This document shows positions 14,798 to 22,953 of a stretch of 64,000 bases of DNA, piece after piece; position 1 is the first letter of the stretch, and every line of letters starts with the position of its first letter. Source of the stretch: CAZGUH01 sp964529005 (GTDB lineage Bacteria > Actinomycetota > Acidimicrobiia > Acidimicrobiales > Ilumatobacteraceae); assembly GCA_964529005.1 (NCBI GenBank), contig CAZGUH010000012.1:1-64000 (forward strand), read 5' to 3'. Below the pieces are notes generated by a model, which made no database searches, was not told where the DNA came from, and worked only from the letters and a program-made list of their open reading frames with translations. Made by a program: the position numbers and the translations under genes.

Positions 14798-16120
14798 GTG
14801 CTGTCGAACCTGAAGAACGTCTTCAAGGTCCCCGACCTGCGCAACAAGATCCTGTTCACCCTGATGGTGATCATGGTCTACCGCCTGGGGGTGGCGATCC
14901 GCGTGCCGGGTGTCGACCACTTCGCGGTCGAACAGCTGCGCGAGAGCGCCCGGTCGCAGGGCACCCTGGGCTTCCTCAACCTGTTCTCCGGCGGGGCGTT
15001 CGCGAGCTTCTCGATCTTCGCCCTCGGCATCATGCCGTACATCACCGCCAGCATCATCATGCAGGTGCTCGGCGTGGTGATCCCCAAGCTCGAGCAGTGG
15101 CAGCAGGAAGGCGCGGTCGGCCAGCGCAAGATCACCCAGTGGACCCGCTACCTGGCGATCGCGATCGCCACGCTCCAGGCCGCGGCGCTGACGTTCATCT
15201 TCGGCCGGGGCAACGGCAACGCGTTCTTCGGAGCCGCTCAGCAGGTGCCGAGCGGCCTCAAGCTGCTCCCCGAGTTCATGCCCCGAGCGCTGCTGGTGAT
15301 CCCCACACTGGTGGCGGGCACGGCGGTGCTGATGTGGCTCGGTGAGATGATCAGCCAGCGGGGCATCGGCAACGGCATGTCGATGATCATCATGGCCTCG
15401 GTCGTCTCCGACCTGCCGCTCGGCTACTACTCGTTGCTCAAGGAGCAGAAGTTCATCGTCTTCGCCGTGCTGGTGGCGGTCTCGATCGGCATCGTCGTGG
15501 CGGTCGTCCGGGTCGAGCTCGGGCAGCGGCGCATCCCCGTCCAGTTCGCCAAGCGGGTCGTCGGCCGCAGGATGTACGGCGGGCAGAACACCTACATCCC
15601 GTTGAAGGTCAACCAGTCGGGTGTGATCCCGATCATCTTCGCCAGTTCGGTGCTGCTGCTTCCGGTGCTGGTCTCGAACATGCTGAGCAGCGGCGAAGGA
15701 TGGCGCGGCTGGGTGGTCGAGAAGGTCGACAAGTACCTCGTCAACAGCCAGAACGTCGTCTACGTCACGCTCTTCGCTCTGCTCATCGTGGCGTTCGCCT
15801 ACTTCTACAACTCGATCGCGTTCGACCCGATCCGTCAGGCCGACCAGATCCGCCGCCAGGGTGGGTTCATCCCTGGCATCCGGCCGGGACCGCAGACCGA
15901 GCGATATCTCGCCAAGGTCGTCAACCGCATCACCCTCCCGGGAGCGGTGTTCGTCGCTGCGATCGCCGTCCTGCCGTACATCATCCTGTGGGTCGGCGAC
16001 GTCAACACGTTCCCGTTCGCCGGCACCACCGTGCTGATCGCGGTCGGCGTGGCCCTCGAGCTGATGCGCCAGATCGACAGCCAGCTGATGCTGCGGAACT
16101 ACGAGGGCTTCCTGAAGTGA
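14798..16120 (+). CDS. secY: Sec translocase channel subunit SecY
   Basis: A 440-residue polytopic membrane protein, the pore of the general secretion system, with ten expected transmembrane segments. Family landmarks are the N-terminal FKVPDLRNKILFTLMVIMVYR, LGIMPYITASIIMQVL in TM2, the loop after TM4 with GERISQRG-type sequence (LGEMISQRGIGNG), and QADQIRRQGGFIPGIRPG before TM9. The GTG at 14798 follows CGGAGAG. It lies in the conserved rplO-secY-adk order. It would export the RTX and lipoproteins found further along. Confidence 0.98.
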   Translation: MLSNLKNVFKVPDLRNKILFTLMVIMVYRLGVAIRVPGVDHFAVEQLRESARSQGTLGFLNLFSGGAFASFSIFALGIMPYITASIIMQVLGVVIPKLEQWQQEGAVGQRKITQWTRYLAIAIATLQAAALTFIFGRGNGNAFFGAAQQVPSGLKLLPEFMPRALLVIPTLVAGTAVLMWLGEMISQRGIGNGMSMIIMASVVSDLPLGYYSLLKEQKFIVFAVLVAVSIGIVVAVVRVELGQRRIPVQFAKRVVGRRMYGGQNTYIPLKVNQSGVIPIIFASSVLLLPVLVSNMLSSGEGWRGWVVEKVDKYLVNSQNVVYVTLFALLIVAFAYFYNSIAFDPIRQADQIRRQGGFIPGIRPGPQTERYLAKVVNRITLPGAVFVAAIAVLPYIILWVGDVNTFPFAGTTVLIAVGVALELMRQIDSQLMLRNYEGFLK

Positions 16121-16151
16121 CCTCGGCCCATCTGCGGGGGCCGGAGCGCGC

Positions 16152-16814
16152 ATGATCCCGGGCGCTCGGTTGATCATCCTGGGTCGCCAGGGCGCGGGGA
16201 AAGGGACCCAGTGCGTCCGCCTGTCGCGTCACTTCGTGGTGCCGCACATCTCGACGGGCGACATGTTGCGGGCCGCGGTCCGCGAGGGCACGGAGCTCGG
16301 GCGGATGGCCAAGGAGGTCATGGACGCGGGCGGCCTCGTCGGCGACGAGATCATGGTCGGCATCGTGCGCGACCGCCTGCATCGCGACGACGCCCGCAGC
16401 CGGGGCTACATCCTCGACGGCTTCCCGCGCACCGTCGGCCAGGCGAAGTCGCTCGACGACATCACCGCCGAGCGCCCGATCGACGTCGTGATCGACCTCG
16501 ACGTCCCGCGCGAGCTGGTGCTCCAGCGGATCCTGTCGCGGCGGGTGTGCCGCGACTGCGGCACGAACTACACGGCCGGCCGCAACGAGCCGTCGCCGTG
16601 GATCTGCGACGTCTGCGGTGGTGACGTCACACAGCGCGACGACGACACGCCGGACGCGGTCAATCGCCGCCTCGATCTCTACGAGGAGCAGACCGCGCCG
16701 CTGATCGAGTTCTACGGCGCCCAGGGGCGGCTCGAGGTCGTCGACGGAGTCGGCCATCCCGACGAGGTGTTCGGCCGGCTGTGCGCGGTGATCGACGGCA
16801 AGACCCGCGCATGA
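16152..16814 (+). CDS. adk: adenylate kinase, zinc-LID type
   Basis: A 220-residue enzyme interconverting ATP + AMP and 2 ADP. The P-loop reads GRQGAGKGTQ, with Gln where nearly all family members have Pro. The AMP-binding part has HISTGDMLRAAVREGTELG and YILDGFPRTVGQA. The LID domain holds four cysteines, CRDC and CDVC, expected to bind zinc. This long, metal-stabilised form differs from the short LID without cysteines of mycobacteria. It follows secY by 31 bases and precedes map, a common order. Confidence 0.96.
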   Translation: MIPGARLIILGRQGAGKGTQCVRLSRHFVVPHISTGDMLRAAVREGTELGRMAKEVMDAGGLVGDEIMVGIVRDRLHRDDARSRGYILDGFPRTVGQAKSLDDITAERPIDVVIDLDVPRELVLQRILSRRVCRDCGTNYTAGRNEPSPWICDVCGGDVTQRDDDTPDAVNRRLDLYEEQTAPLIEFYGAQGRLEVVDGVGHPDEVFGRLCAVIDGKTRA

Positions 16815-16839
16815 GCGCCGGCCGGGAGCGTCAGGCGTC

Positions 16840-17595
16840 GTGATGAAGCTGCCGCAGCGCCGTCCCGAGGAGATGCGGGCGATGCGCGCCGCCGGCCGGG
16901 TGGTCGCCGAGATGCACGCCGCGATCCGCGACGCCGTGCGTCCCGGTGTCACGACGGCCGACCTCGACGCGATCGCTCGCACCGTGCTCGCCCGCCGCGG
17001 CGCGACCAGCAACTTCCTCGGCTACCACGGCTTCCCGGCGGTGATCTGCGCGTCCGTCAACGACGAGGTCGTGCACGGCATCCCCGGCCCGTACCAGCTG
17101 ATGGAGGGCGACATCGTCTCGATCGACTGCGGCGCGATCGTCGACGGATGGAATGGGGACGCGGCGTTCACGATGGGCGTCGGCCACATCGACCCGGCAG
17201 CCCAGCGGTTGATCGACACCGCGGAGGCGGCGCTCGCCGCCGGCGTGGCGGCGATGGTGCCGGGCAACACGGTGGGCGACGTCGGGCGGGCCGTGCAGTC
17301 CGTGGTGTCCGCGGCCGGGTACGGGAGCCCACGCCAGTACGCCGGGCATGGCATCGGCCGGCGGATGCACGAGGAGCCCGACGTGCCCAACCGCGGCAAG
17401 CCGGGCAAGGGCCCGCGGCTGGACGTCGGCGTGACGTTGGCGATCGAGCCGATGCTGATCGCCGGCGGGCGCGACGACGTCGACGAGCTCGACGACGGCT
17501 GGACGGTGGTCACCCGCGACGGGTCTCTGGCAGCCCACGCCGAGCACACGGTCGTCGTCACCGACGACGGCCCCCAGATCCTGACGTTGCCCTGA
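16840..17595 (+). CDS. map: type I methionine aminopeptidase
   Basis: A 251-residue pita-bread-fold dimetal peptidase that removes the initiator Met. The five metal ligands are recognisable: the two Asp in SIDCGAIVDGWNGDAAFT, His in YAGHGIGRRMHEEP, Glu in AIEPMLI and Glu in AHAEHTVVV. Either the GTG at 16840 or the adjacent ATG at 16843 may start it. It follows adk by 25 bases. The infA promoter lies immediately after its stop, so it closes this block. Confidence 0.96.
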   Translation: MMKLPQRRPEEMRAMRAAGRVVAEMHAAIRDAVRPGVTTADLDAIARTVLARRGATSNFLGYHGFPAVICASVNDEVVHGIPGPYQLMEGDIVSIDCGAIVDGWNGDAAFTMGVGHIDPAAQRLIDTAEAALAAGVAAMVPGNTVGDVGRAVQSVVSAAGYGSPRQYAGHGIGRRMHEEPDVPNRGKPGKGPRLDVGVTLAIEPMLIAGGRDDVDELDDGWTVVTRDGSLAAHAEHTVVVTDDGPQILTLP

Positions 17596-17621
17596 CTTTG
17601 GCCCTGACCTGCGTGTGCCGC

Positions 17622-17650
17622 TTGGCGCGCGCACGGGGCGGCGATAGCAT
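17622..17650 (+). promoter_or_regulatory. promoter of the infA-rpoA operon
   Basis: TTGGCG (17622-17627), a 17-base spacer and TAGCAT (17645-17650) match the rplC promoter in both hexamers and spacing. The start of transcription would be near 17657, about 75 bases before the proposed infA start. Confidence 0.75.
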
Positions 17651-17731
17651 TGCCCCTCGGCCTGTCGGCGGTTGCCGTCGTCGGGCGTGTTCACGTCCGC
17701 TGTCCGCCTCCCTGATCGTCAGGAGATTCCT

Positions 17732-17956
17732 CTGCCCAAGCCCAAGGAAGACGCCATCGTCCTGGAAGGCACGATCGTCGAGTCACTCCCGAACGCCATG
17801 TTCCGGGTCGAGCTCGAGAACGGCCACAAGGTCCTGGCGCACATCTCCGGGAAGATGCGCATGCATTACATCCGGATCCTCCCGGGCGACAAGGTGCAGG
17901 TGGAGCTCACACCGTACGACCTCACGCGGGGTCGGATCACGTACCGCTACAAGTAA
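17732..17956 (+). CDS. infA: translation initiation factor IF-1 (CTG start)
   Basis: A 74-residue OB-fold protein that occupies the A site during initiation. It matches IF-1 along its whole length: LEGTIVESLPNAMFRVELENG, HKVLAHISGKMRMHYIRILPGDKV and the close YDLTRGRITYRYK. There is no ATG or GTG at the expected position. A CTG at 17732, six bases after a perfect AGGAG (17721-17725), gives PKPKEDAIVLEG after the first residue, matching the usual IF-1 N-terminus. A TTG at 17672 would add 20 unconserved residues and has no good ribosome site. The product is certain; the start is probable. Confidence 0.93.
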   Translation: MPKPKEDAIVLEGTIVESLPNAMFRVELENGHKVLAHISGKMRMHYIRILPGDKVQVELTPYDLTRGRITYRYK

Positions 17957-17979
17957 GCCCTCCCGAGCAAAGGCCCCCC

Positions 17980-18093
17980 ATGAAGGTCCGACCGAGCGTC
18001 AAGAAGATCTGCGAGAAGTGCAAGGTGATCCGCCGGCACGGTCGCGTCATGGTGATCTGCGAGAACCCCCGCCACAAGCAGCGGCAAGGCTGA
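17980..18093 (+). CDS. rpmJ: 50S ribosomal protein L36 (zinc form)
   Basis: A 37-residue protein reading MKVRPSVKKICEKCKVIRR and on to HKQRQG. The zinc-ribbon ligands are present: CEKC, then Cys in VICENP and His in RHKQ. This is the C+ form of L36, the smallest 50S protein. It sits in the conserved place between infA and rpsM. Confidence 0.96.
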   Translation: MKVRPSVKKICEKCKVIRRHGRVMVICENPRHKQRQG

Positions 18094-18117
18094 CAGGAAG
18101 CAAGAGGCAAGCACGCA

Positions 18118-18498
18118 ATGGCTCGTATCGCTGGAGTCGACGTCCCCCGCGAGAAGCGGTTGGAGATCTCGTTGACCTACATCTTCGGGATCGGCAAGCC
18201 GACGGCGCAGAAGATCTGCTCCGAGCTCGGGCTCGACCCGAACACGCGAGTGCGCAACCTCACCGAGGACGAGGTCGCCCGCATCCGCACCTGGGTCGAC
18301 GCCAACCTGACGGTCGAGGGCGATCTGCGTCGCGACGTCGCGCAGGACATCAAGCGCAAGATCGAGATCGGGTGCTACCAGGGCGTCCGTCACCGCAAGG
18401 GCCTGCCCGTGCGCGGGCAGCGCACCCACACCAACGCCCGCACCCGCAAGGGCCCCAAGCGCACCGTCGCCAACAAGAAGAAGGCCGTGAGGAAGTAG
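18118..18498 (+). CDS. rpsM: 30S ribosomal protein S13
   Basis: A 126-residue S13. It begins MARIAGVDVPREKRLEISLTYI and contains FGIGKPTAQKIC and the conserved C-terminal GVRHRKGLPVRGQRTHTNARTRKG. S13 lies in the 30S head, contacts the P-site tRNA and forms bridges to the 50S subunit. rpsK begins two bases after its stop. Confidence 0.98.
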   Translation: MARIAGVDVPREKRLEISLTYIFGIGKPTAQKICSELGLDPNTRVRNLTEDEVARIRTWVDANLTVEGDLRRDVAQDIKRKIEIGCYQGVRHRKGLPVRGQRTHTNARTRKGPKRTVANKKKAVRK

Positions 18499-18500
18499 AG

Positions 18501-18899
18501 ATGGCTAAGCCGAAGCCGGGCGGCCGCCGCCCCCGCAAGCGCGAGCGCAAGAACGTCACCGTGGGCGTCGTCCACATCAAGAGCTCGTTCAACAACACCA
18601 TCGTGTCGATCACCGACACCGAGGGGAACGTCATCTCGTGGGCCAGCTCCGGCGCCGTGGGCTTCAAGGGGTCGCGCAAGAGCACCCCGTTCGCTGCTCA
18701 GATGGCTGCCGAGAAGGCGGCCCGCGCGGCGATGGAGCACGGCCTGCGCCGCGTCGAGGTGCAGGTGAAGGGCCCGGGCTCCGGCCGCGACACGGCGGTC
18801 CGGTCGATCCAGAACACGGGCATCGAGGTCACCTCGATCAAGGACGTGACGCCCGTGCCGCACAACGGCTGCCGTCAGCCCAAGCGGCGGAGGACCTGA
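18501..18899 (+). CDS. rpsK: 30S ribosomal protein S11
   Basis: A 132-residue S11 from the 30S platform. It has KKNVTVGVVHIKSSFNNTIV-type sequence (RKNVTVGVVHIKSSFNNTIV), SWASSGAVGFKGSRKSTPFAAQ and the end DVTPVPHNGCRQPKRRRT. The ATG at 18501 is right; the long frame reaching back to 17148 belongs to other genes. It precedes rpsD by two bases. Confidence 0.98.
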   Translation: MAKPKPGGRRPRKRERKNVTVGVVHIKSSFNNTIVSITDTEGNVISWASSGAVGFKGSRKSTPFAAQMAAEKAARAAMEHGLRRVEVQVKGPGSGRDTAVRSIQNTGIEVTSIKDVTPVPHNGCRQPKRRRT

Positions 18900-18901
18900 T
18901 C

Positions 18902-19519
18902 ATGGCGCGCTACACCGGTCCCAAGGTCAAGATCAGCCGCCGCCTGGGCACCAACATCTTCGAGAACGACAAGGGCCGCAAGGCCCTCGAGCGCCGGCCG
19001 TTCCCGCCGGGCGCCCACGGCCGCACCCGCCGGCGGAACCAGGGCAGCGAGTACCTGGCCCAGATGCAGGAGAAGCAGAAGGCCAAGTACATCTACGGCG
19101 TCCTCGAGCGGCAGTTCCGCCGCACGTACGAAGAGGCCGTGCGGCTCGCCGGGCCGACGGGCGAGAACCTGTTGCGCCTGCTCGAGCAGCGCCTCGACAA
19201 CGTCGTGTACCGCGCCGGCTGGGCCAGCACCCGGCCGCAGGCCCGCCAGTTCGTGAACCACGGGCTCATCCACGTCAACGGCAAGCGCGTCGACATCGCC
19301 AGCTACCGGGTACGGAAGGGCGAGGTCGTCAGCCTCAGCCCGAAGGCTCGGAACATGATCGTCATCCAGCACAACCTCGACGTGCTCGATCGCTCGGTGG
19401 TCGGGTGGCTCGAAACGGGCGACGGGGGGAAGCAGGTCACCGTGCGCGATCTTCCGCAGCGCGAGCACATCGACGTCCCCGTCCGCGAACAGCTCATCGT
19501 CGAGCTTTACTCGAAGTAA
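18902..19519 (+). CDS. rpsD: 30S ribosomal protein S4 (zinc-free form)
   Basis: A 205-residue S4, a primary 16S rRNA binder. The S4 RNA-binding domain is visible as RLDNVVYRAGWASTRPQARQ and VNHGLIHVNGKRVDIASYRV. The N-terminal region has none of the Cys residues of zinc-type S4, so it is the C- form. The end is REQLIVELYSK. rpoA starts 29 bases later. Confidence 0.98.
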   Translation: MARYTGPKVKISRRLGTNIFENDKGRKALERRPFPPGAHGRTRRRNQGSEYLAQMQEKQKAKYIYGVLERQFRRTYEEAVRLAGPTGENLLRLLEQRLDNVVYRAGWASTRPQARQFVNHGLIHVNGKRVDIASYRVRKGEVVSLSPKARNMIVIQHNLDVLDRSVVGWLETGDGGKQVTVRDLPQREHIDVPVREQLIVELYSK

Positions 19520-19548
19520 TCGTCACCGGAAAGGACCAGGCGATCTTC

Positions 19549-20481
19549 ATGCTCGTCATCCAGCGCCCCACCGTCGAGGCCCTCGGCGAGGAAGAGAACA
19601 ACCGCCAGCGCTTCGCTGTCGGCCCGCTCGAGCCCGGCTTCGGCCACACCATCGGCAACTCGCTGCGACGCACGCTCATGTCGTCGATCCCCGGCGCGGC
19701 CATCACCCAGGTGCGCTTCGACGACGCGCTGCACGAGTTCGACACGATCAACGGCATCGCCGAGGACGTCACCGACGTCATCTTGAACATCAAGGACATC
19801 GTCCTGACCAGCACCTCCGACGAGCCGGTGGTGCTGCGGGTCGACGTTCGTGGCCCGGCCACCGTCACCGCCGGCGACATCAAGGCCCCGAGCGAGATCG
19901 AGATCCTCAACAAGGACCTGCACATCGCCACGCTGAACGGCAAGGCGCGCCTGGCTGTCGACCTGACGGTCGAGCGCGGCCGCGGGTACCTGTCGAGCGA
20001 GCGTGACGCCCAGAACCGCACGATCGGCGTCATCCCCGTCGACGCGATCTTCTCGCCCGTGCGTCGGGTGATGTTCGACGTCGAGCCGACGCGCGTCGAG
20101 CAGAGCACCAACTACGACCGCTTGGTCCTCGACATCGAGACCGACGGCAGCATCTCGCCCCGCGAGGCCCTGGCCTCGGCCGGCGCGACGCTGCGCTCGC
20201 TCGTCGATCTGGTCGCCAACCTGTCCGACGAGCCGCAGGGCCTCGAGCTGGGTGAGATGGCCACGGTGGGCTCGCTCTCGCCCGACCTCGACCTGCCGAT
20301 CGAAGACCTCGACCTGTCCGAGCGCCCGCGCAACTGCCTGAAGCGTGCCCAGATCAACACGATCGGCGAGCTGCTCACGAAGACCGAGGACGACCTGCTC
20401 AACATCACCAACTTCGGCCAGAAGAGCCTCGACGAGGTGAAGGCCAAGCTCGACGAGCGCGGCCTCAGCCTGCGCGGGTAA
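19549..20481 (+). CDS. rpoA: RNA polymerase alpha subunit
   Basis: A 310-residue alpha subunit. The N-terminal assembly domain has FAVGPLEPGFGHTIGNSLRRTLMSSIPGAA in residues 23-52. The C-terminal DNA- and activator-binding domain has LSERPRNCLKRAQINTIGEL and FGQKSLDEVKAKLDERGLSL. The ATG at 19549 gives MLVIQRPTVEAL, matching the family N-terminus; the open frame from 19405 runs inside rpsD. It sits in the usual place, between rpsD and rplQ. Confidence 0.98.
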   Translation: MLVIQRPTVEALGEEENNRQRFAVGPLEPGFGHTIGNSLRRTLMSSIPGAAITQVRFDDALHEFDTINGIAEDVTDVILNIKDIVLTSTSDEPVVLRVDVRGPATVTAGDIKAPSEIEILNKDLHIATLNGKARLAVDLTVERGRGYLSSERDAQNRTIGVIPVDAIFSPVRRVMFDVEPTRVEQSTNYDRLVLDIETDGSISPREALASAGATLRSLVDLVANLSDEPQGLELGEMATVGSLSPDLDLPIEDLDLSERPRNCLKRAQINTIGELLTKTEDDLLNITNFGQKSLDEVKAKLDERGLSLRG

Positions 20482-20501
20482 CGCACGAGGAGCAACGAGT
20501 C

Positions 20502-20873
20502 ATGCCTGCAACACCCCGCCGCGCCCGCAAGTTCGGAGGCGACGCCGCGCACCAGCGGCTGATGATGGCGAACCTCGCTGCGTCGTTGTTCGCGGCCGAG
20601 GGCATCGTCACCACCGAGGCCAAGGCCAAGGCGCTGCGCCCGATCGCCGAGAAGCTCATCACGAAGGCGAAGAAGGCCAGCGACGACAGCCCGATGCGGG
20701 TGCACCGCATCCGCCAGATCCAGGGCTATCTCGGCGACCGCGAGATGACGCACAAGCTGGTGAACGAGGTGGCCCCGCGCTACCAGGAGCGCAACGGTGG
20801 CTACACCCGGATCCTGAAGCTCGGCCCGCGCCAGGGCGACAACGCCCAGATGGCTCGCATCGAGCTCGTCTGA
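20502..20873 (+). CDS. rplQ: 50S ribosomal protein L17
   Basis: A 123-residue L17. Family features are the start region with HQRLMMANLAASLFAAEGIVTT, KAKALRPIAEKLITKAK and, near the end, RNGGYTRILKLGPRQGDNAQMA. It is located near the exit tunnel. It ends the ribosomal protein run; truA starts 13 bases later with GTG and is probably cotranscribed. Confidence 0.98.
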   Translation: MPATPRRARKFGGDAAHQRLMMANLAASLFAAEGIVTTEAKAKALRPIAEKLITKAKKASDDSPMRVHRIRQIQGYLGDREMTHKLVNEVAPRYQERNGGYTRILKLGPRQGDNAQMARIELV

Positions 20874-20886
20874 GCTCCCGCGTCCG

Positions 20887-21675
20887 GTGGACGCGCCTGC
20901 CGACACCGCCCGCGTTGCCCTCGTCGTGGCCTACGACGGGGCTGGCTTCCACGGCTTCGCCGAGAACGTCGGCGTCCGCACGGTCATGGGCGAGCTGCGC
21001 GCGGCCATCGAGCGGGTCACGGGCAACCCCGTCGAGCTGACCGGCGCCGGTCGCACCGATGCCGGTGTGCACGGCTGGGGCCAGGTGGTCAGCGGCGACC
21101 TGCCGGCGACGGTCGACCTGGAGAACCTCGTCCACCGGCTGAATCGCATGTGCGGTCCCGAGATCGCCGTGCGCAGCGCTCGATGGGCGGCTGCCGACTT
21201 CGATGCCCGGTTCAGCGCCGTCTGGCGTCACTACCGCTACACGGTGGTCAACACGCCGTACGCCCATCCGCTGCGCGCCGCCACCGCGTGGCACGTGCCG
21301 CAACCGCTGAACCTGCGGGCGATGCAGCTGGGGTGCGACGCGCTGATCGGCGAGCACGATTTCTCGTCGTTCTGCCGAGCGCCGAAGGTCCGCGACGGCG
21401 ATCCGACGCCGAGCTTGGTGCGCCGGGTCCAGCTCGCGCGATGGACCGCCCTGCGCGGCGACGACGAAGACGGGGTGCTGCTGTTCGAGATCCGCGCCAA
21501 CGCGTTCTGCCACCAGATGGTGCGCTCGATCGTCGGCACGCTCGTCGACGCCGGTCTCGGCCGCATCCGCGCAGGAGAGATGCGCTCGATCATGCTGCGG
21601 CGTGACCGGGCCGCCGCGGGGCAGGTCGCGCCCCCGCACGGGCTGTGCCTGTGGGAGGTCGGCTACCCCGCCTGA
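20887..21675 (+). CDS. truA: tRNA pseudouridine(38-40) synthase
   Basis: A 262-residue TruA that isomerises U38-U40 in the anticodon arm. The catalytic motif GAGRTDAGVHGWGQVV contains the active-site Asp58. Other conserved parts are VALVVAYDGAGFHGF at the start and RANAFCHQMVRSIVGTLVD near the end. The GTG at 20887 is the likely start. In actinobacteria truA often follows rplQ directly, as here. It is the last gene before an unrelated block. Confidence 0.96.
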   Translation: MDAPADTARVALVVAYDGAGFHGFAENVGVRTVMGELRAAIERVTGNPVELTGAGRTDAGVHGWGQVVSGDLPATVDLENLVHRLNRMCGPEIAVRSARWAAADFDARFSAVWRHYRYTVVNTPYAHPLRAATAWHVPQPLNLRAMQLGCDALIGEHDFSSFCRAPKVRDGDPTPSLVRRVQLARWTALRGDDEDGVLLFEIRANAFCHQMVRSIVGTLVDAGLGRIRAGEMRSIMLRRDRAAAGQVAPPHGLCLWEVGYPA

Positions 21676-21720
21676 CGGGCGCCGTGGCGTCCGCCGCCGG
21701 GCATCGGGCGCGCGGATGGG

Positions 21721-21726
21721 TACGGT
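21721..21726 (+). promoter_or_regulatory. -10 element TACGGT, leaderless CHAD gene
   Basis: TACGGT ends 8 bases before the ATG at 21735. The predicted first base (7 after the hexamer) is 21733, so the mRNA would have almost no leader. There is no Shine-Dalgarno-like sequence. Confidence 0.5.
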
Positions 21727-21734
21727 TCGGACCG

Positions 21735-22673
21735 ATGCCGGGCATCGAGCTCGATCCCGCGGCGACGGCGTTCGACGGGTTCCGTGCCGCCCTGGCACAC
21801 CTCGCCGGCGCCGCGCAGCGCCGCTGGCAGGGAGTGATCGACGACGCCGACCTCGAGGATCTGCACGACCTGCGCGTCGCCCTGCGCAGAACGCGCAGCC
21901 TGCTCGCAGCGGCGCAGCACGTCGTGCCGGATGCGGTCCGCGACCCGGCCCGGGACGAATTCCGATGGCTCGCACGGCTGACGAGCCCGCAGCGCGACCT
22001 CGACGTCACCTTGATGTCATGGGATGGCGACGTCGCGCAGCTGCCGACGGAGAGCGCGTTCGCGCTGATGACGGTGCTCGACGAGCTGCGCGCGCAGCGC
22101 GCCGCGGCGCACGACGAACTCGCCGCGGCGCTGCGATCCGCTCGGGCCTTGGAGCTGATGCAGTGGTGGAGCGGGTGGCTCGACCGTCCGGTGCTCGCGG
22201 CCGCAGCGGGCCGCGACGCCGACACCCCGCTCGGCGAGATCGGCGCCGCCCGGATCGCGCGGGCGCATCGCCGCCTCGTGCGCTCGGGGCGTTCGATCAC
22301 GCGTCGCAGCGCCGCGGGCGACCTGCACGAGGTGCGCAAGCGCGCCAAGGACCTGCGCTACCTGGTGGAATGCTTCGCCGCGACGATGGCGGACGCGCCG
22401 CGCGCGGCGTTCCTGCGGCCGCTGAAACGGCTCCAGGAAACGCTCGGCGACCACCAGGACGCGGTGGTGCTGGTGGGGCGCCTGACCGAGATGTCGAAGT
22501 CGATCGCCGTCCGGGCGCCGTCCGACACCGTCTTCGCCCTGGGCCAGCTCTCGCAGGTCCACCGGGAGCGCCAGGCCCGGGCGCGCGCCGCGTTTCCCGG
22601 ACGCTTCGCGGCGTTCGACAGCGGCTCGACGCGCCGCAAGCTGGGGCGACTGCTCGCGTCGGCTGCGTCTTGA
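21735..22673 (+). CDS. CHAD domain protein (likely polyphosphate-binding)
   Basis: A 312-residue all-helical protein of the CHAD type (conserved histidine alpha-helical domain), with two four-helix halves. Typical elements are LHDLRVALRRTRSLLAA (about residues 43-60), then LHEVRKRAKDLRYLVECF and the LKRLQETLGDHQDAVVL stretch. CHAD proteins bind inorganic polyphosphate through conserved His, Arg and Lys in these helices. No CYTH or ppk gene adjoins it. The ATG at 21735 is chosen because the -10 element sits just upstream and the open frame before it is unconserved. Function beyond polyphosphate binding is unknown. Confidence 0.9.
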   Translation: MPGIELDPAATAFDGFRAALAHLAGAAQRRWQGVIDDADLEDLHDLRVALRRTRSLLAAAQHVVPDAVRDPARDEFRWLARLTSPQRDLDVTLMSWDGDVAQLPTESAFALMTVLDELRAQRAAAHDELAAALRSARALELMQWWSGWLDRPVLAAAAGRDADTPLGEIGAARIARAHRRLVRSGRSITRRSAAGDLHEVRKRAKDLRYLVECFAATMADAPRAAFLRPLKRLQETLGDHQDAVVLVGRLTEMSKSIAVRAPSDTVFALGQLSQVHRERQARARAAFPGRFAAFDSGSTRRKLGRLLASAAS

Positions 22674-22941
22674 CCGGGCCCGGGCAGGGGTCTGGAACGA
22701 CCGGGCGCGGGGTACCTGGCCCGGGCCGAGATGCGCCGGCCTCGGGAGGTCGCGCGCTGAGCCACGTCAGGAGCCTGCATCTCGTGAAAACGCACAGCCG
22801 CTCGGGGTCGCCTCGCCGACGCGCACCGGGTGGCCCGCGGTGACCGCGCTGCCGCTCCCGCTGCTGAGCCCGGCGCCCGCCGCCGAGCCGGTGACGCCGC
22901 AGGTCAGCGGCCGCGGAAGTGCGGACGTGGTCCCGATGAGA

Positions 22942-22947
22942 CAGGAT
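22942..22947 (+). promoter_or_regulatory. possible -10 CAGGAT, leaderless otsA
   Basis: CAGGAT ends exactly 7 bases before the ATG at 22954, putting the predicted first base on the start codon. The first base differs from the TANNNT pattern seen at other genes, so this is weaker. Confidence 0.3.
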
Positions 22948-22953
22948 CGTGTC

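Noticed and set aside
17672..17731. TTG start for infA giving 94 residues
   Set aside because: The 20 added residues have no likeness to IF-1 and no good ribosome site precedes the TTG, whereas AGGAG precedes the CTG at 17732.
22674..22953. Possible short gene between the CHAD gene and otsA
   Set aside because: Open frames here are continuations of shadow frames, with no ribosome site, signal sequence or recognisable motif. The stretch seems to be only the otsA upstream region.
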